A stretch of 10,376 nt of DNA from assembly GCA_900554205.1 (NCBI GenBank), contig USGM01000108.1, positions 1-10,376 of the forward strand, in the 5' to 3' direction. Under the pieces are notes generated by a model that made no database searches, was not told the DNA's origin, and saw only the letters and a program-made list of their open reading frames with translations. A program made the translations under genes and the position numbers. The DNA is from an uncultured Lachnospiraceae bacterium (GTDB taxonomy: Bacteria > Bacillota > Clostridia > Lachnospirales > Lachnospiraceae). Positions 1-7,022 of the stretch are shown in pieces (position 1 is the stretch's first letter; each line of letters opens with the position of its first letter).

Positions 1-1073
1 TCGGCGAGGATAATTTCGCGAAGCTGGTGGAAGAATTAAACAATGCAAAGCATTTCATATTCATGGAATATTTCATTATCAAGCAGGGCGAGATGTGGGA
101 TACGATCTTGGAAATCATGGAACGAAAGGCGAAGGAAGGCGTGGATGTACGTCTGATCTACGATGATTTTGGCTGCTCGATGTGGATTCCGTCCCGTTTC
201 ATCAAGGATATGAGGGAGAAGGGAATCAAGGTTGCCGCATTCAACCCGATCGGACCGTTCTTTAATCTGCGGCAGAACAACCGCGACCACCGGAAGATTA
301 CGGTTATTGACGGATATGTGGGATTTACCGGGGGAATCAATCTCGCGGACGAATATATCAACAAGAAATCACGGTTCGGACATTGGAAGGACACCGGTAT
401 CATGGTGCAGGGAGATGCGGTGGAGCGTTTTACCTACATGTTTCTGGAGATGTGGAACGAATCGGAGAAGCAGCCGGATGATTTCATAAAATATGCCTGC
501 CCGGCGGACAGCGCTATGCCGTCGGACGGCTATGTAATCCCCTACAGTGTCTGCCCGCTCGGACCGGAGCGTGTCGGTGAAAGGGTGTATCTCGACATTA
601 TCAACACTGCGCACACCTATGTCCATATCATGACACCGTATCTGATACTCGATCATGAATTGATGATGGCACTTACCTATGCGGCGAAGAGGGGAGTGGA
701 GGTCATAATCATCATGCCTCACATCCCTGACAAGAAATATGCGTTTGACCTTGCGAAGACCTACTACAGCGAGCTCCTCGAGGCGGGTGTGCGCATCTGC
801 GAATACGAGCCGGGCTTTGTGCATGCAAAGGTATTTACAGCGGATGATGAGAAGGCGGTCGTGGGAACGGTGAATCTGGATTACCGCAGCCTGTATCATC
901 ATTTCGAGTGTGGTGTGATCCTGTACCGGAACTCCAGGATTGCAATGATCGAGCAGGATATTCAGGACACGCTGGCGAAGTGTATTGAGCAGACCCCGGA
1001 GAGCGTGAAGGCGTTGAAGCTGAGGGAGAAGATTCTGGGATGGGTCATGAGAATCGTTGCCCCGCTGATGTGA
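1..1073 (+). CDS. cls: Cardiolipin synthase (phospholipase D family), 5' end outside the window
   Basis: The reading frame is already open at base 3 and runs to TGA at 1071-1073, so the window holds about 356 C-terminal residues. Cardiolipin synthases of this type join two phosphatidylglycerol molecules at the membrane to give cardiolipin and glycerol. Both phospholipase D active-site motifs are visible: the first HxKxxxxD (HRK...D, codons from base 288) followed by GFTGGINLADEY, and the second (HAK...D, codons from base 822) followed by VGTVNLDYRS. Family members are usually 480-520 residues and begin with two transmembrane helices. That N-terminal part must lie upstream of the window. A GTG at 27 opens an internal reading frame, but the homologous protein clearly continues upstream of it, so it is not the start. 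No terminator is seen between this gene and the next. Family assignment is firm; the exact substrate is inferred. Confidence 0.93.
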   Translation, partial: GEDNFAKLVEELNNAKHFIFMEYFIIKQGEMWDTILEIMERKAKEGVDVRLIYDDFGCSMWIPSRFIKDMREKGIKVAAFNPIGPFFNLRQNNRDHRKITVIDGYVGFTGGINLADEYINKKSRFGHWKDTGIMVQGDAVERFTYMFLEMWNESEKQPDDFIKYACPADSAMPSDGYVIPYSVCPLGPERVGERVYLDIINTAHTYVHIMTPYLILDHELMMALTYAAKRGVEVIIIMPHIPDKKYAFDLAKTYYSELLEAGVRICEYEPGFVHAKVFTADDEKAVVGTVNLDYRSLYHHFECGVILYRNSRIAMIEQDIQDTLAKCIEQTPESVKALKLREKILGWVMRIVAPLM

Positions 1074-1094
1074 CGGATTTCTTTCTACAGATCG

Positions 1095-1122
1095 GGAACT
1101 TTTCCGGCAGAAAGCCGTCTAT
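1095..1122 (+). promoter_or_regulatory. ECF-type promoter of the sigma factor operon
   Basis: A GGAAC element at 1095-1099, followed by TTTT, is separated by exactly 16 nt from CGTC at 1116-1119, which is followed by TAT. GGAAC-N16-CGTC is the classic -35/-10 pattern recognised by many ECF sigma factors, and ECF genes commonly carry one for autoregulation. Transcription would start near 1126, leaving a leader of about 30 nt before the sigma factor start. The sequence match is seen directly; that this operon's own sigma factor uses it is inference. Confidence 0.75.
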
Positions 1123-1154
1123 AGGGGTGAAAGAGGTGACAGGGAGGACATATC

Positions 1155-1715
1155 TTGAAGGACTCGGAAATTTTGGATCTGTACTGGGCGCGGGATGAAC
1201 GTGCACTGACGGAAACGCAGCGCACCTACGGCGCGTACTGCCACAGCATAGCGTGGCATATCCTGTATGATAATGAGGATGCAGATGAGTGCGTCAATGA
1301 CACCTGGTTCCGCGCGTGGAAGGCGATTCCGCCCGGACGGCCGGGTAAGCTGGCGCTGTTTCTCGGTACGATCACAAGGAATATCTCGCTGGACAGATGG
1401 AAGGGGAAAAGAGCGGAAAAGCGGGGAGGCGGCGTTGTCGCCGTCGCTTTGGACGAGCTCGCGGAATGCGTACCCGACGGGCATGATACCGAGGCTTTGA
1501 TCGAGGCGGAGGAACTGCAACGGGCGTTGAACAGCTTTCTCCATACCCTTTCCGAGAAAGACTGCAATGTATTCCTGAGAAGGTACTGGTACGCAGAGGA
1601 GTACAGCGAGATTGCCGAGAGATATGGACTTAAGCTGAATACAGTCAAGACAAGCCTTTTTCGCACACGCGGCAGATTGAAGGAGTATCTGCAGAAGGAG
1701 GGCGTTGTACTGTGA
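1155..1715 (+). CDS. ECF subfamily RNA polymerase sigma-70 factor
   Basis: This 186-residue protein has the two-domain layout of an ECF sigma factor. Region 2 covers roughly residues 10-90 and includes the DADECVNDTWFRAWKAI segment and the TRNISLDRWK segment, corresponding to the core-binding and -10 recognition helices. Region 4 covers residues 128-182, with a helix-turn-helix around YSEIAERYGLKLNTVKTSLFRTR that would read the -35 element. The start is a TTG at 1155 with AGGGAGG at 1141-1147, 7 nt upstream; no in-frame ATG gives a better fit. It would direct core polymerase to a small regulon, probably including its own promoter. The downstream gene overlaps it by 4 nt and encodes a membrane protein likely to act as its anti-sigma factor. 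The inducing signal cannot be read from the sequence. Confidence 0.92.
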   Translation: MKDSEILDLYWARDERALTETQRTYGAYCHSIAWHILYDNEDADECVNDTWFRAWKAIPPGRPGKLALFLGTITRNISLDRWKGKRAEKRGGGVVAVALDELAECVPDGHDTEALIEAEELQRALNSFLHTLSEKDCNVFLRRYWYAEEYSEIAERYGLKLNTVKTSLFRTRGRLKEYLQKEGVVL

Positions 1716-2596
1716 AGGAATCGGAAAAGGCGATGAAGCTCATGCAGGCGTTGTCCGGTGTGGACGAGGAGCTGCTGGAAAGAAGCGAGGAGAGAAAAAC
1801 AGGGCATAAGATTGTGCGTTTTATGAACCGGTACGGCAAGGGATGCGCCGCGTGTCTTTGCCTGATTGTTGCAGGAGCAGCATTTTTTTCTATGCGTGGA
1901 GTTAAAACGGACAATACAACCGAAAGCATTATGGAGATGGCGCCGGGGCTGCAGGCAAACATGACGGCAGGCGGAACGGAGGATGGCGCAGCCGGCGAGG
2001 CGGCAGAGTTAGAGTGTGCGGAGACGGCGAAGGACGAGCCCGCGGAGACGATGAACAGCGACATGGATGCCGGGGAGGCTCCTGCATGGCTGGATATAGA
2101 GGAGCTTGTGCAGCAGGCGAAGCATTCTGCAGAGCAGGACGAAACAGAGAAGTATTCCGGGGCGCAGAATAACGGTGCATTGGAGACCGAAAAAGCTGAG
2201 GGCACAGCCGGTGCGGAAAGCACGACGGAAGATATACAGCAGAACGCGACGGAAGAGCTGAGACAGAGCAGAAAGGTCGCGCCGCTGGTGCCGGACAGCT
2301 ATTCTTATATAGAAGAAACGCTGTCGGAGAATGGGGAGAGCCGCACGGTGGAATGGTCGGATGGGGAACACGGACTTTGGCTGCGATTCACGCAGACGGA
2401 GCTGACAACGGATGTTTGCTTTGATGCGGAGCCGCCTGTCTATACCGTGGAAGAGGACTGGCGGGAATTGATAACGGAGAAGGAAGACGGAGAAAGACAG
2501 CGGCTTGCACTGCTGTATGAGGACGGCATGCTTGTGGAGTACAGTGGGTACCTGACGAGCGAAGAATTGATCGCACTGTTTGAATCCCTGCTGTAA
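1712..2596 (+). CDS. Putative membrane-anchored anti-sigma factor with DUF4367-like C-terminus
   Basis: The gene starts with GTG inside the sigma factor stop codon (GTGA overlap at 1712-1715). It has AAGGAGGG at 1695-1702 within the sigma gene, so the two are translationally coupled. The 294-residue product has a short charged cytoplasmic N-terminus (residues 1-43), one predicted transmembrane helix (about 44-61), a long Glu/Ala/Thr-rich linker of low complexity (about 65-195), and a folded C-terminal domain (about 195-294). The tail of that domain, with GMLVEYSGYLTSEELIALFES, resembles the DUF4367 type found in Firmicute proteins encoded next to ECF factors. I infer that the N-terminus binds the sigma factor and that the outer domain senses an envelope condition. 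No zinc-binding HxxxCxxC anti-sigma motif is present; the cysteines at 45, 48 and 50 lie in the membrane helix. Function is inferred from context, not from a firm family match. Confidence 0.72.
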   Translation: MKESEKAMKLMQALSGVDEELLERSEERKTGHKIVRFMNRYGKGCAACLCLIVAGAAFFSMRGVKTDNTTESIMEMAPGLQANMTAGGTEDGAAGEAAELECAETAKDEPAETMNSDMDAGEAPAWLDIEELVQQAKHSAEQDETEKYSGAQNNGALETEKAEGTAGAESTTEDIQQNATEELRQSRKVAPLVPDSYSYIEETLSENGESRTVEWSDGEHGLWLRFTQTELTTDVCFDAEPPVYTVEEDWRELITEKEDGERQRLALLYEDGMLVEYSGYLTSEELIALFESLL

Positions 2597-2598
2597 TA

Positions 2599-3294
2599 TT
2601 AATTGCTTTCATTTTCGCGCATACGGTAGCCAATGCCGATCTCCGTGAAAACATACTGCGGTCTTGCAGGATTTTTCTCGATCTTACGGCGGATGTTTGC
2701 CATATTGACACGGAGGATCTGGTTGCTGCTGTCCATGTACGGCCCCCAGATCGCATTCATGATATAACCGTAGGTTAGAACACGGCCGGATTGCTCGGCG
2801 AGCAGCGAGAGAAGCTGATATTCTATCTGCGTGAGGTGAACCTCATTGCCATCCAGCAGAACCATATGCTTGTCAAAGTCGATTTCCAGACCGGAGGCGG
2901 AGTAGGATCTTCCTGATGCGCTGAAATGCCGCCTGCGCAGACAGGTGCGGATGCGTGCCATCAGCTCGGCAGGGCCGAAGGGCTTTGTCACATAGTCGTC
3001 GGCTCCGAGATCCAGTGCGAGAACCTTGTCGTCCTCGTTGACTCTGGCGGAGATGACGATGATGGGAATATCGCTCCAGTCACGCATCTGCTTTAGCACC
3101 TGACAGCCATCGATGTCGGGCAGACCGAGATCAAGCAGGATGATGTCGGGTAAGTCGGCTGAGGCAAGGTTGAGCCCCTCCTTTCCCGTATAGGCGGAGA
3201 TTATGTGGTAACCGTTGCCCGACAGGGCGGTAGTGATAAAGGAGCAAATGCTCTTGTCATCCTCGATCAGCAGTATATTTGTAGTTCTGTTCAT
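2599..3294 (-). CDS. OmpR/PhoB-family response regulator, KdpE-like
   Basis: This 231-residue protein has an N-terminal receiver domain (residues about 6-120). It shows the acidic pair D12/D13, phospho-acceptor D55 in the LLDLGLPDIDG segment, switch residue S82 and the conserved K104-P105. A C-terminal winged-helix DNA-binding domain follows (about 130-228), with LTQIEYQLLSLLAEQSGRVLT and the recognition region around ILRVNMANIRRKIE. Length and sequence are closest to KdpE. The ATG overlaps the kinase stop codon (ATGA, 3291-3294), and an AAGAGG ribosome binding site lies about 10 nt upstream within the kinase gene. It is therefore the second gene of a kinase-regulator operon. Its stop codon is separated by only 2 bp from that of the convergent anti-sigma gene. 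In other bacteria KdpE activates potassium-uptake genes; none is in this window, so the target is unknown. Confidence 0.93.
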   Translation of the reverse strand: MNRTTNILLIEDDKSICSFITTALSGNGYHIISAYTGKEGLNLASADLPDIILLDLGLPDIDGCQVLKQMRDWSDIPIIVISARVNEDDKVLALDLGADDYVTKPFGPAELMARIRTCLRRRHFSASGRSYSASGLEIDFDKHMVLLDGNEVHLTQIEYQLLSLLAEQSGRVLTYGYIMNAIWGPYMDSSNQILRVNMANIRRKIEKNPARPQYVFTEIGIGYRMRENESN

Positions 3295-4394
3295 GAATCT
3301 GATGCCTCTTTTCTCTTGGGAAGTGTGAAGGTAAATTCTGCACCATCCCCGTGGTTTCGCCCGATAATGGTTCCGTGGTGAGCTGTGATAATAGTCTTAC
3401 ATACGACAAGTCCGATTCCCATCCCTTTCTGGATGTCGGGCGTATCCGAGATGTAGTCGGTGCCCTCGAAGAGATGCGGCAGCATCTCCGCCGGAATGCC
3501 GGTCCCGTGGTCGCGGATGGTGAAGGAAACATTGTCCGGATGATTTTCAACAATCAGTTCGACCGGAGCCGTTGTGCCGGAGTGAAGCAAGGCATTCTCC
3601 AGAAGATTGATGGTTACCTGTTCGATCAGCACGGCATCCATAGGGATCATGATGAACTCGTCAGGAATGGAGACCTGTATCATAGAGCCCTCATAGCGGC
3701 GCTCCGTGCGCTGCAGAGCCTCGGCGACAACCTCCTCGACAGGCTCTTCGCGGGTGCTGATGGAGAGCTTGTCCCGGTCGATGCGTGTGACGGTCAGCAG
3801 GTTTTCCACCATGTGTATCAGCCATGTGGAATCCTCGTAAATATTGCGGACAATCGTGGACTTGTCTTCCTCAGACAGAAAATCGCCGTTCTCGAGGTAG
3901 GCAAGACTGCTTCCCACGATGCCGGTCAGCGGAGTGCGCAGATCGTGTGAGATGGCGCGCAGCAGGTTCGCGCGTGTCCGTTCCTTTTCCACCTCTGCAA
4001 GCTCTTTCTGCCATTTTGCAATCAGATCCGCCTGCCGGACGAGGTGCGATGTCAGTGTGCTGATGAAGATGGTGATGGAGCACATGAAGAGGAAGGTGAT
4101 GGGATAACCCTCCAGCGAAAAATTCACTTTATGATAAGGAAATGTGAACCTGTAATTGTACCATAGCACGATGAAGAGGGAACAGCAGATGCCGTAGCCG
4201 TAGCCGACTGTGTTGCTGGAGGCAAAAATCAGGAAAAAGAGAAAGATCAGCGTGATGTTGGGGGAAATTTCCTGTACAAAATAGTAATAGAGCGACGAGA
4301 CCGCAACGGCGGCAGCCATGCAGAGCACAGACAGCAGCGCACTGGCAAGATGCTGCTTTGGTTTTGACAATGTATGTATTTTCGCCCGTATCAT
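3291..4394 (-). CDS. Sensor histidine kinase with DUF4118 membrane domain, short KdpD-like
   Basis: Membrane sensor kinase of 367 residues. About residues 15-117 form four hydrophobic segments of the DUF4118 type found in KdpD, with the characteristic NYRFTFPYHKVNF loop. A coiled linker (120-143) leads to the HisKA domain with phospho-acceptor H150 in SHDLRTPLTG. The HATPase domain has its N box at NLLENALLHSG (N267), G1 box at DHGTGIP (D295) and G2 at GMGIGL (324-329). Full-length KdpD (about 900 residues) also carries an N-terminal KdpD and a universal-stress-protein domain; these are absent here. I chose ATG at 4394 because GGAGG lies 6 nt upstream. A longer in-frame TTG at 4430 would coincide with the predicted transcription start and lacks a ribosome binding site. 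It would phosphorylate the overlapping response regulator; the ligand is unknown. Confidence 0.92.
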   Translation of the reverse strand: MIRAKIHTLSKPKQHLASALLSVLCMAAAVAVSSLYYYFVQEISPNITLIFLFFLIFASSNTVGYGYGICCSLFIVLWYNYRFTFPYHKVNFSLEGYPITFLFMCSITIFISTLTSHLVRQADLIAKWQKELAEVEKERTRANLLRAISHDLRTPLTGIVGSSLAYLENGDFLSEEDKSTIVRNIYEDSTWLIHMVENLLTVTRIDRDKLSISTREEPVEEVVAEALQRTERRYEGSMIQVSIPDEFIMIPMDAVLIEQVTINLLENALLHSGTTAPVELIVENHPDNVSFTIRDHGTGIPAEMLPHLFEGTDYISDTPDIQKGMGIGLVVCKTIITAHHGTIIGRNHGDGAEFTFTLPKRKEASDS

Positions 4395-4435
4395 TCTTAC
4401 CTCCGTACCAGACAGTCGTCTGATGTACAAATTCC

Positions 4436-4464
4436 ATTATATAACTTTTTAAAAAATAATGCAA
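4436..4464 (-). promoter_or_regulatory. Sigma-A promoter of the kinase-regulator operon
   Basis: On the minus strand TTGCAT (4464-4459) and TATAAT (4441-4436) are separated by exactly 17 nt, a near-consensus vegetative promoter. The start point would be near 4429, giving a leader of about 35 nt to the kinase ATG at 4394. This supports the shorter start chosen for the kinase. Confidence 0.8.
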
Positions 4465-4523
4465 GGAAAATATGATGATTAATTATTGCAAAATTTTAGA
4501 TTTCCTGTAGTTGGAAGAAATGC

Positions 4524-4552
4524 TTGATTATTTAGAAAGGCGAAGATATACT
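4524..4552 (+). promoter_or_regulatory. Sigma-A promoter of the acyltransferase gene
   Basis: TTGATT (4524-4529) and TATACT (4547-4552) are separated by 17 nt. The start point would be near 4559, leaving about 50 nt to the ATG at 4611. It points away from the kinase promoter. The roughly 60 bp between the two -35 boxes is very AT-rich and may hold a regulator site, but I could not define one. Confidence 0.7.
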
Positions 4553-4610
4553 TATAAGGTAATAAATGGTTGTTGAACGAAAGAAATGGATGATTGGCCG
4601 CGGAGGAAAA

Positions 4611-5677
4611 ATGGAGACGACGAACAGAAGAGTATACCTTGATAAATTAAAGGTGGTGGCAACCTGCGCATTAGTGCTCATGCATACGGCTGCAGGGGTG
4701 ATGGCAGTGACCGACCTCTCCGCGTACCCGGCAGAGAAGAAAATTCTTCTGATCGTGATAGATCTTACCCAATGGGGGCTTCCCATGCTTGCAATGGTTT
4801 CCGGTTATCTTTTCCTCGGGTTTGACAAACGGATTTCAGTCCGGCTGATGGCTTTCAAATACTGTATACGTGTCATTCTTGCGCTCATTCTGTTCGGCGC
4901 ACCTCTTGCCGTTGCTGATCAGATAGCTGCGGAGCATAGCTTTTCGCCGGGCATGATCTGGGAAGGCATACGGAGGGTGTTCAGGATGCAGAGCTGGCCG
5001 CATCTGCGGTACCTGTACATTTTGCTTCTATTATATATGCTTTCTCCGGCGATGAGGAAATTCGTCGATGTGATACCGCGAGGGATCGTCTATATGTTTA
5101 TGGGTGTTGCGCTCCTGCGGTGCGGCATTTCACAATATCTGGAGATGACAGCGGGGGTGGACTGGATGACTCCTCTGCCGACCGGCGGAATCTATTTCTT
5201 CTATTATATATATGGATATTTCTTCGCCTATGAGGACGGTGTTGTGGAGAGGAGAAATAATTCGGAGCCTTGGGTCGGTATTCTCCAGAGTATCTTTGCG
5301 CCGATGGGTGTTGCTGCGATGGTGGTATGGCTGATAAGGAAGCGGCTGGCGGCGCAGATTTCCAGATGGGGTATAATAATCCGTTTTCGGCGGTTCTGGC
5401 GGTCATGCTGTTTGCGTGGGCAAGGTCATGGCAGAGGAGAGACCCCGGAGCAAAAAAAAATACCGGAATGTGGAAGAAGGCTGCCCTGTTATGCTTCGGC
5501 ATTTACCTCCTCCATCCGGTATTTCTGAAAATCTGTTATGTCGGTATGCATAGGACTCCGCTGGACTATGACCTTAGGTATTCCCTTCCGCTGTTCGCGG
5601 CGGGAACAATTGTCCTTTCGGTGGTGGTGACAGCACTGCTGCGGCGGGTTCCGTTTCTGCGTGACCATGTGCTCTAG
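4611..5677 (+). pseudogene. Membrane acyltransferase (Acyltransferase_3 family), split by a frame change
   Basis: The N-terminal part (4611 to about 5354) encodes the typical multi-helix acyltransferase: YLDKLKVVATCALVLMHTA with the conserved helix-1 histidine (residue 25), the LPMLAMVSGYLFL helix, and WPHLRYLYILLLLYMLSP. The C-terminal part, MGYNNPFSAVLAVMLF and later CFGIYLLHPVF, continues in the -1 frame and stops at 5675-5677. Read straight on, the first frame gives an unrelated basic tail and stops at 5526-5528. The switch fits best within 5349-5357, in a GGCGGCG repeat where loss of one G would explain it. Joined, the product is about 355 residues, normal for the family. Such proteins transfer acetyl or similar groups to cell-surface sugars or polymers; the substrate here is unknown. 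I prefer ATG 4611 (GGAGG at 4602-4606) over in-frame ATGs at 4566 and 4590, which lack a ribosome binding site. Real mutation versus sequencing error cannot be told. Confidence 0.82.
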
Positions 5678-6576
5678 GCTCTGTGCCAGCGTCCTGACGC
5701 GCCACAGGGAAGTACCAGCCCGGATTCCTTTACCGGTAGTCCGATCTCCTCAGCATCCACGGTACCGCCGAACTGTTTTGTAATGGCGGTGTTAATCATG
5801 TAGGAGAGAACGGCGGGCTGCAGTCCCGTTGTATAAGAGTTAATCAGGAAGAATAAGGCATCCTTTGAGAGCAGCTGCGCTGTCAGTTCTATGAACGGCC
5901 AGATGCTCTCTTCGATTTTCCAGATTTCGCCCTTCGGGCCCCTTCCGTAGGAGGGAGGGTCCATGATAATGCCGTCATATTTGTTCCCGCGGCGGATCTC
6001 GCGTTCCACGAATTTCACACAGTCGTCCACGAGCCAGCGGATAGGCGCTTCGCCCAGCCCGGAGCTGATGGCGTTTTCCTTCGCCCATGTGACCATGCCC
6101 TTCGAGGCATCCACATGTGTGACGGCAGCGCCGGCTGCGGCTGCGGCAAGCGTTGCTCCTCCTGTATAGGCGAAGAGATTTAATACCTTTGGCTGCCGGC
6201 CGGGATCTTTCTTTACCGCATCGGCGATCAGCCCGGAGAACCAGTCCCAGTTCGTGGCCTGCTCGGGGAAAAGTCCGGTGTGCTTAAAGCTGAAAGGCTT
6301 CAGGTGGAAGGTCAGAGCCTTTTCAGGAGGAAGACAGGGGAGGGAGTAATGAATCGTCCATTCATCCGGCAGATGGAAAAATTCCCATTCGCCGCCGCCC
6401 TTGGCATTTCTGTGGTAGTGCCCGTTTTTCTTTTTCCAGCCGCCGGAGGTGTGTGGTGTGTTCCAGATGACCTGCGGGTCGGGGCGTACCAATATATAAT
6501 CTCCCCAGCGCTCGAGCTTCTCGCCGCCTGAGGTGTCCAATACTTCATAATCTTTCCAATGATCTGCAATCCACAT
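5674..6576 (-). CDS. Class I SAM-dependent methyltransferase, COG1092/RlmI-like without PUA domain
   Basis: This 300-residue protein belongs to the family of 23S rRNA cytosine-5 methyltransferases related to RlmI. The N-terminal 90 residues form a family-specific region without a recognisable PUA RNA-binding domain. Next come FKHTGLFPEQATNWDW (about 97-112), the SAM-binding motif I VLNLFAYTGGATLAAA (131-146), the acidic motif HVDASKG (154-160) and the catalytic-type DPPSYG (206-211). These motifs support methyl transfer from S-adenosylmethionine. That the substrate is rRNA is inferred from the family and is less certain without the PUA domain. The ATG at 6576 has AAAGGA about 11 nt upstream. 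The gene is monocistronic, faces the acyltransferase and shares a CTAG with its stop codon; its own promoter lies at 6641-6669. Confidence 0.88.
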   Translation of the reverse strand: MWIADHWKDYEVLDTSGGEKLERWGDYILVRPDPQVIWNTPHTSGGWKKKNGHYHRNAKGGGEWEFFHLPDEWTIHYSLPCLPPEKALTFHLKPFSFKHTGLFPEQATNWDWFSGLIADAVKKDPGRQPKVLNLFAYTGGATLAAAAAGAAVTHVDASKGMVTWAKENAISSGLGEAPIRWLVDDCVKFVEREIRRGNKYDGIIMDPPSYGRGPKGEIWKIEESIWPFIELTAQLLSKDALFFLINSYTTGLQPAVLSYMINTAITKQFGGTVDAEEIGLPVKESGLVLPCGASGRWHRA

Positions 6577-6596
6577 AAGTGTCTGATTCCTTTCCG

Positions 6597-6616
6597 GACA
6601 TCCCTTGACGGATGTC
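6597..6616 (-). repeat. Inverted repeat in the methyltransferase 5' leader
   Basis: GACATCC and GGATGTC form a perfect 7-bp stem with a 6-nt loop. On the minus-strand transcript the hairpin sits a few bases upstream of the AAAGGA ribosome binding site, where it could influence translation. No function can be shown from sequence. Confidence 0.5.
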
Positions 6617-6640
6617 TTTCTTCTATATTAAGATGCATTC

Positions 6641-6669
6641 ATTATAACCAATGTTTTACAGGGAGTAAA
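6641..6669 (-). promoter_or_regulatory. Sigma-A promoter of the methyltransferase gene
   Basis: On the minus strand TTTACT (6669-6664) and a consensus TATAAT (6646-6641) are separated by 17 nt. A start point near 6634 gives a leader of about 58 nt before the ATG at 6576. Confidence 0.7.
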
Positions 6670-6686
6670 GCAAAAAGGATTGTACT

Positions 6687-6745
6687 AAAAAAAATACAAT
6701 ATTTTTTTAAAAGTTCTTGCAAAAAGCAAAAACACCATGTATACT
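6687..6745 (+). promoter_or_regulatory. Promoter of the S10 ribosomal protein operon with UP-like element
   Basis: TTGCAA (6717-6722) and TATACT (6740-6745) are spaced by 17 nt. Just upstream lie an A8 run (6687-6694) and a T7 run (6702-6708), the phased AT tracts expected of an UP element at a strong, growth-regulated promoter. Transcription would begin near 6752. It is the only good promoter candidate I found ahead of rpsJ. Confidence 0.8.
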
Positions 6746-6978
6746 ATCAATTGCTGTGGCATGATAGCTGTGAAGCGTGAGGTTGCTGTTTGCCAGTGAT
6801 GACAGACAGGTTTTCCGTGGAGCGAATGTCAAGTTAGAAAACTGACGGCAAGTCACTGTACCAATTTGAAGTCTGCAACTCAGCAGAAACGACGTGTGAA
6901 TAGGAAGGGATCCGAGAGATGTTGCGTGAGGGTTCAGGACACACACGGGAGAGTGTACAGTCACCGCTTGTCGTACTA

Positions 6979-7016
6979 AAGGCAATTTGATTGCCTTGAG
7001 GCAAAGAAATTGCCTT
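6979..7016 (+). repeat. Tandem hairpins with interchangeable arms
   Basis: The first hairpin is AAGGCAAT (6979-6986) with ATTGCCTT (6990-6997) and a 3-nt loop. The second is AGGCAA (6999-7004) with TTGCCT (7010-7015) and a 5-nt loop. Because the arms share GGCAA/TTGCC, arm 1 could also pair with arm 4 and arm 3 with arm 2, so alternative folds exist just ahead of the rpsJ ribosome binding site. Confidence 0.6.
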
Positions 7017-7022
7017 GAACTG

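Noticed and set aside
4455..4487. AATAAT/ATTATT inverted repeat between divergent promoters as an operator
   Set aside because: Only A/T bases, in a strongly AT-rich spacer; expected by chance.
5331..5380. Programmed -1 ribosomal frameshift in the acyltransferase gene
   Set aside because: No X XXY YYZ slippery sequence is present near the junction, and family members are normally made from one frame.
5452..5460. A9 run as site of the acyltransferase frame change
   Set aside because: The C-terminal frame is already family-like well before the A run (from about 5360), so the change must lie upstream near 5350.
6681..6708. ATTGTA/TACAAT with following T run as a terminator
   Set aside because: Weak AT-only stem with a 10-nt loop and no plus-strand gene ending upstream; better explained as UP element of the S10 promoter.
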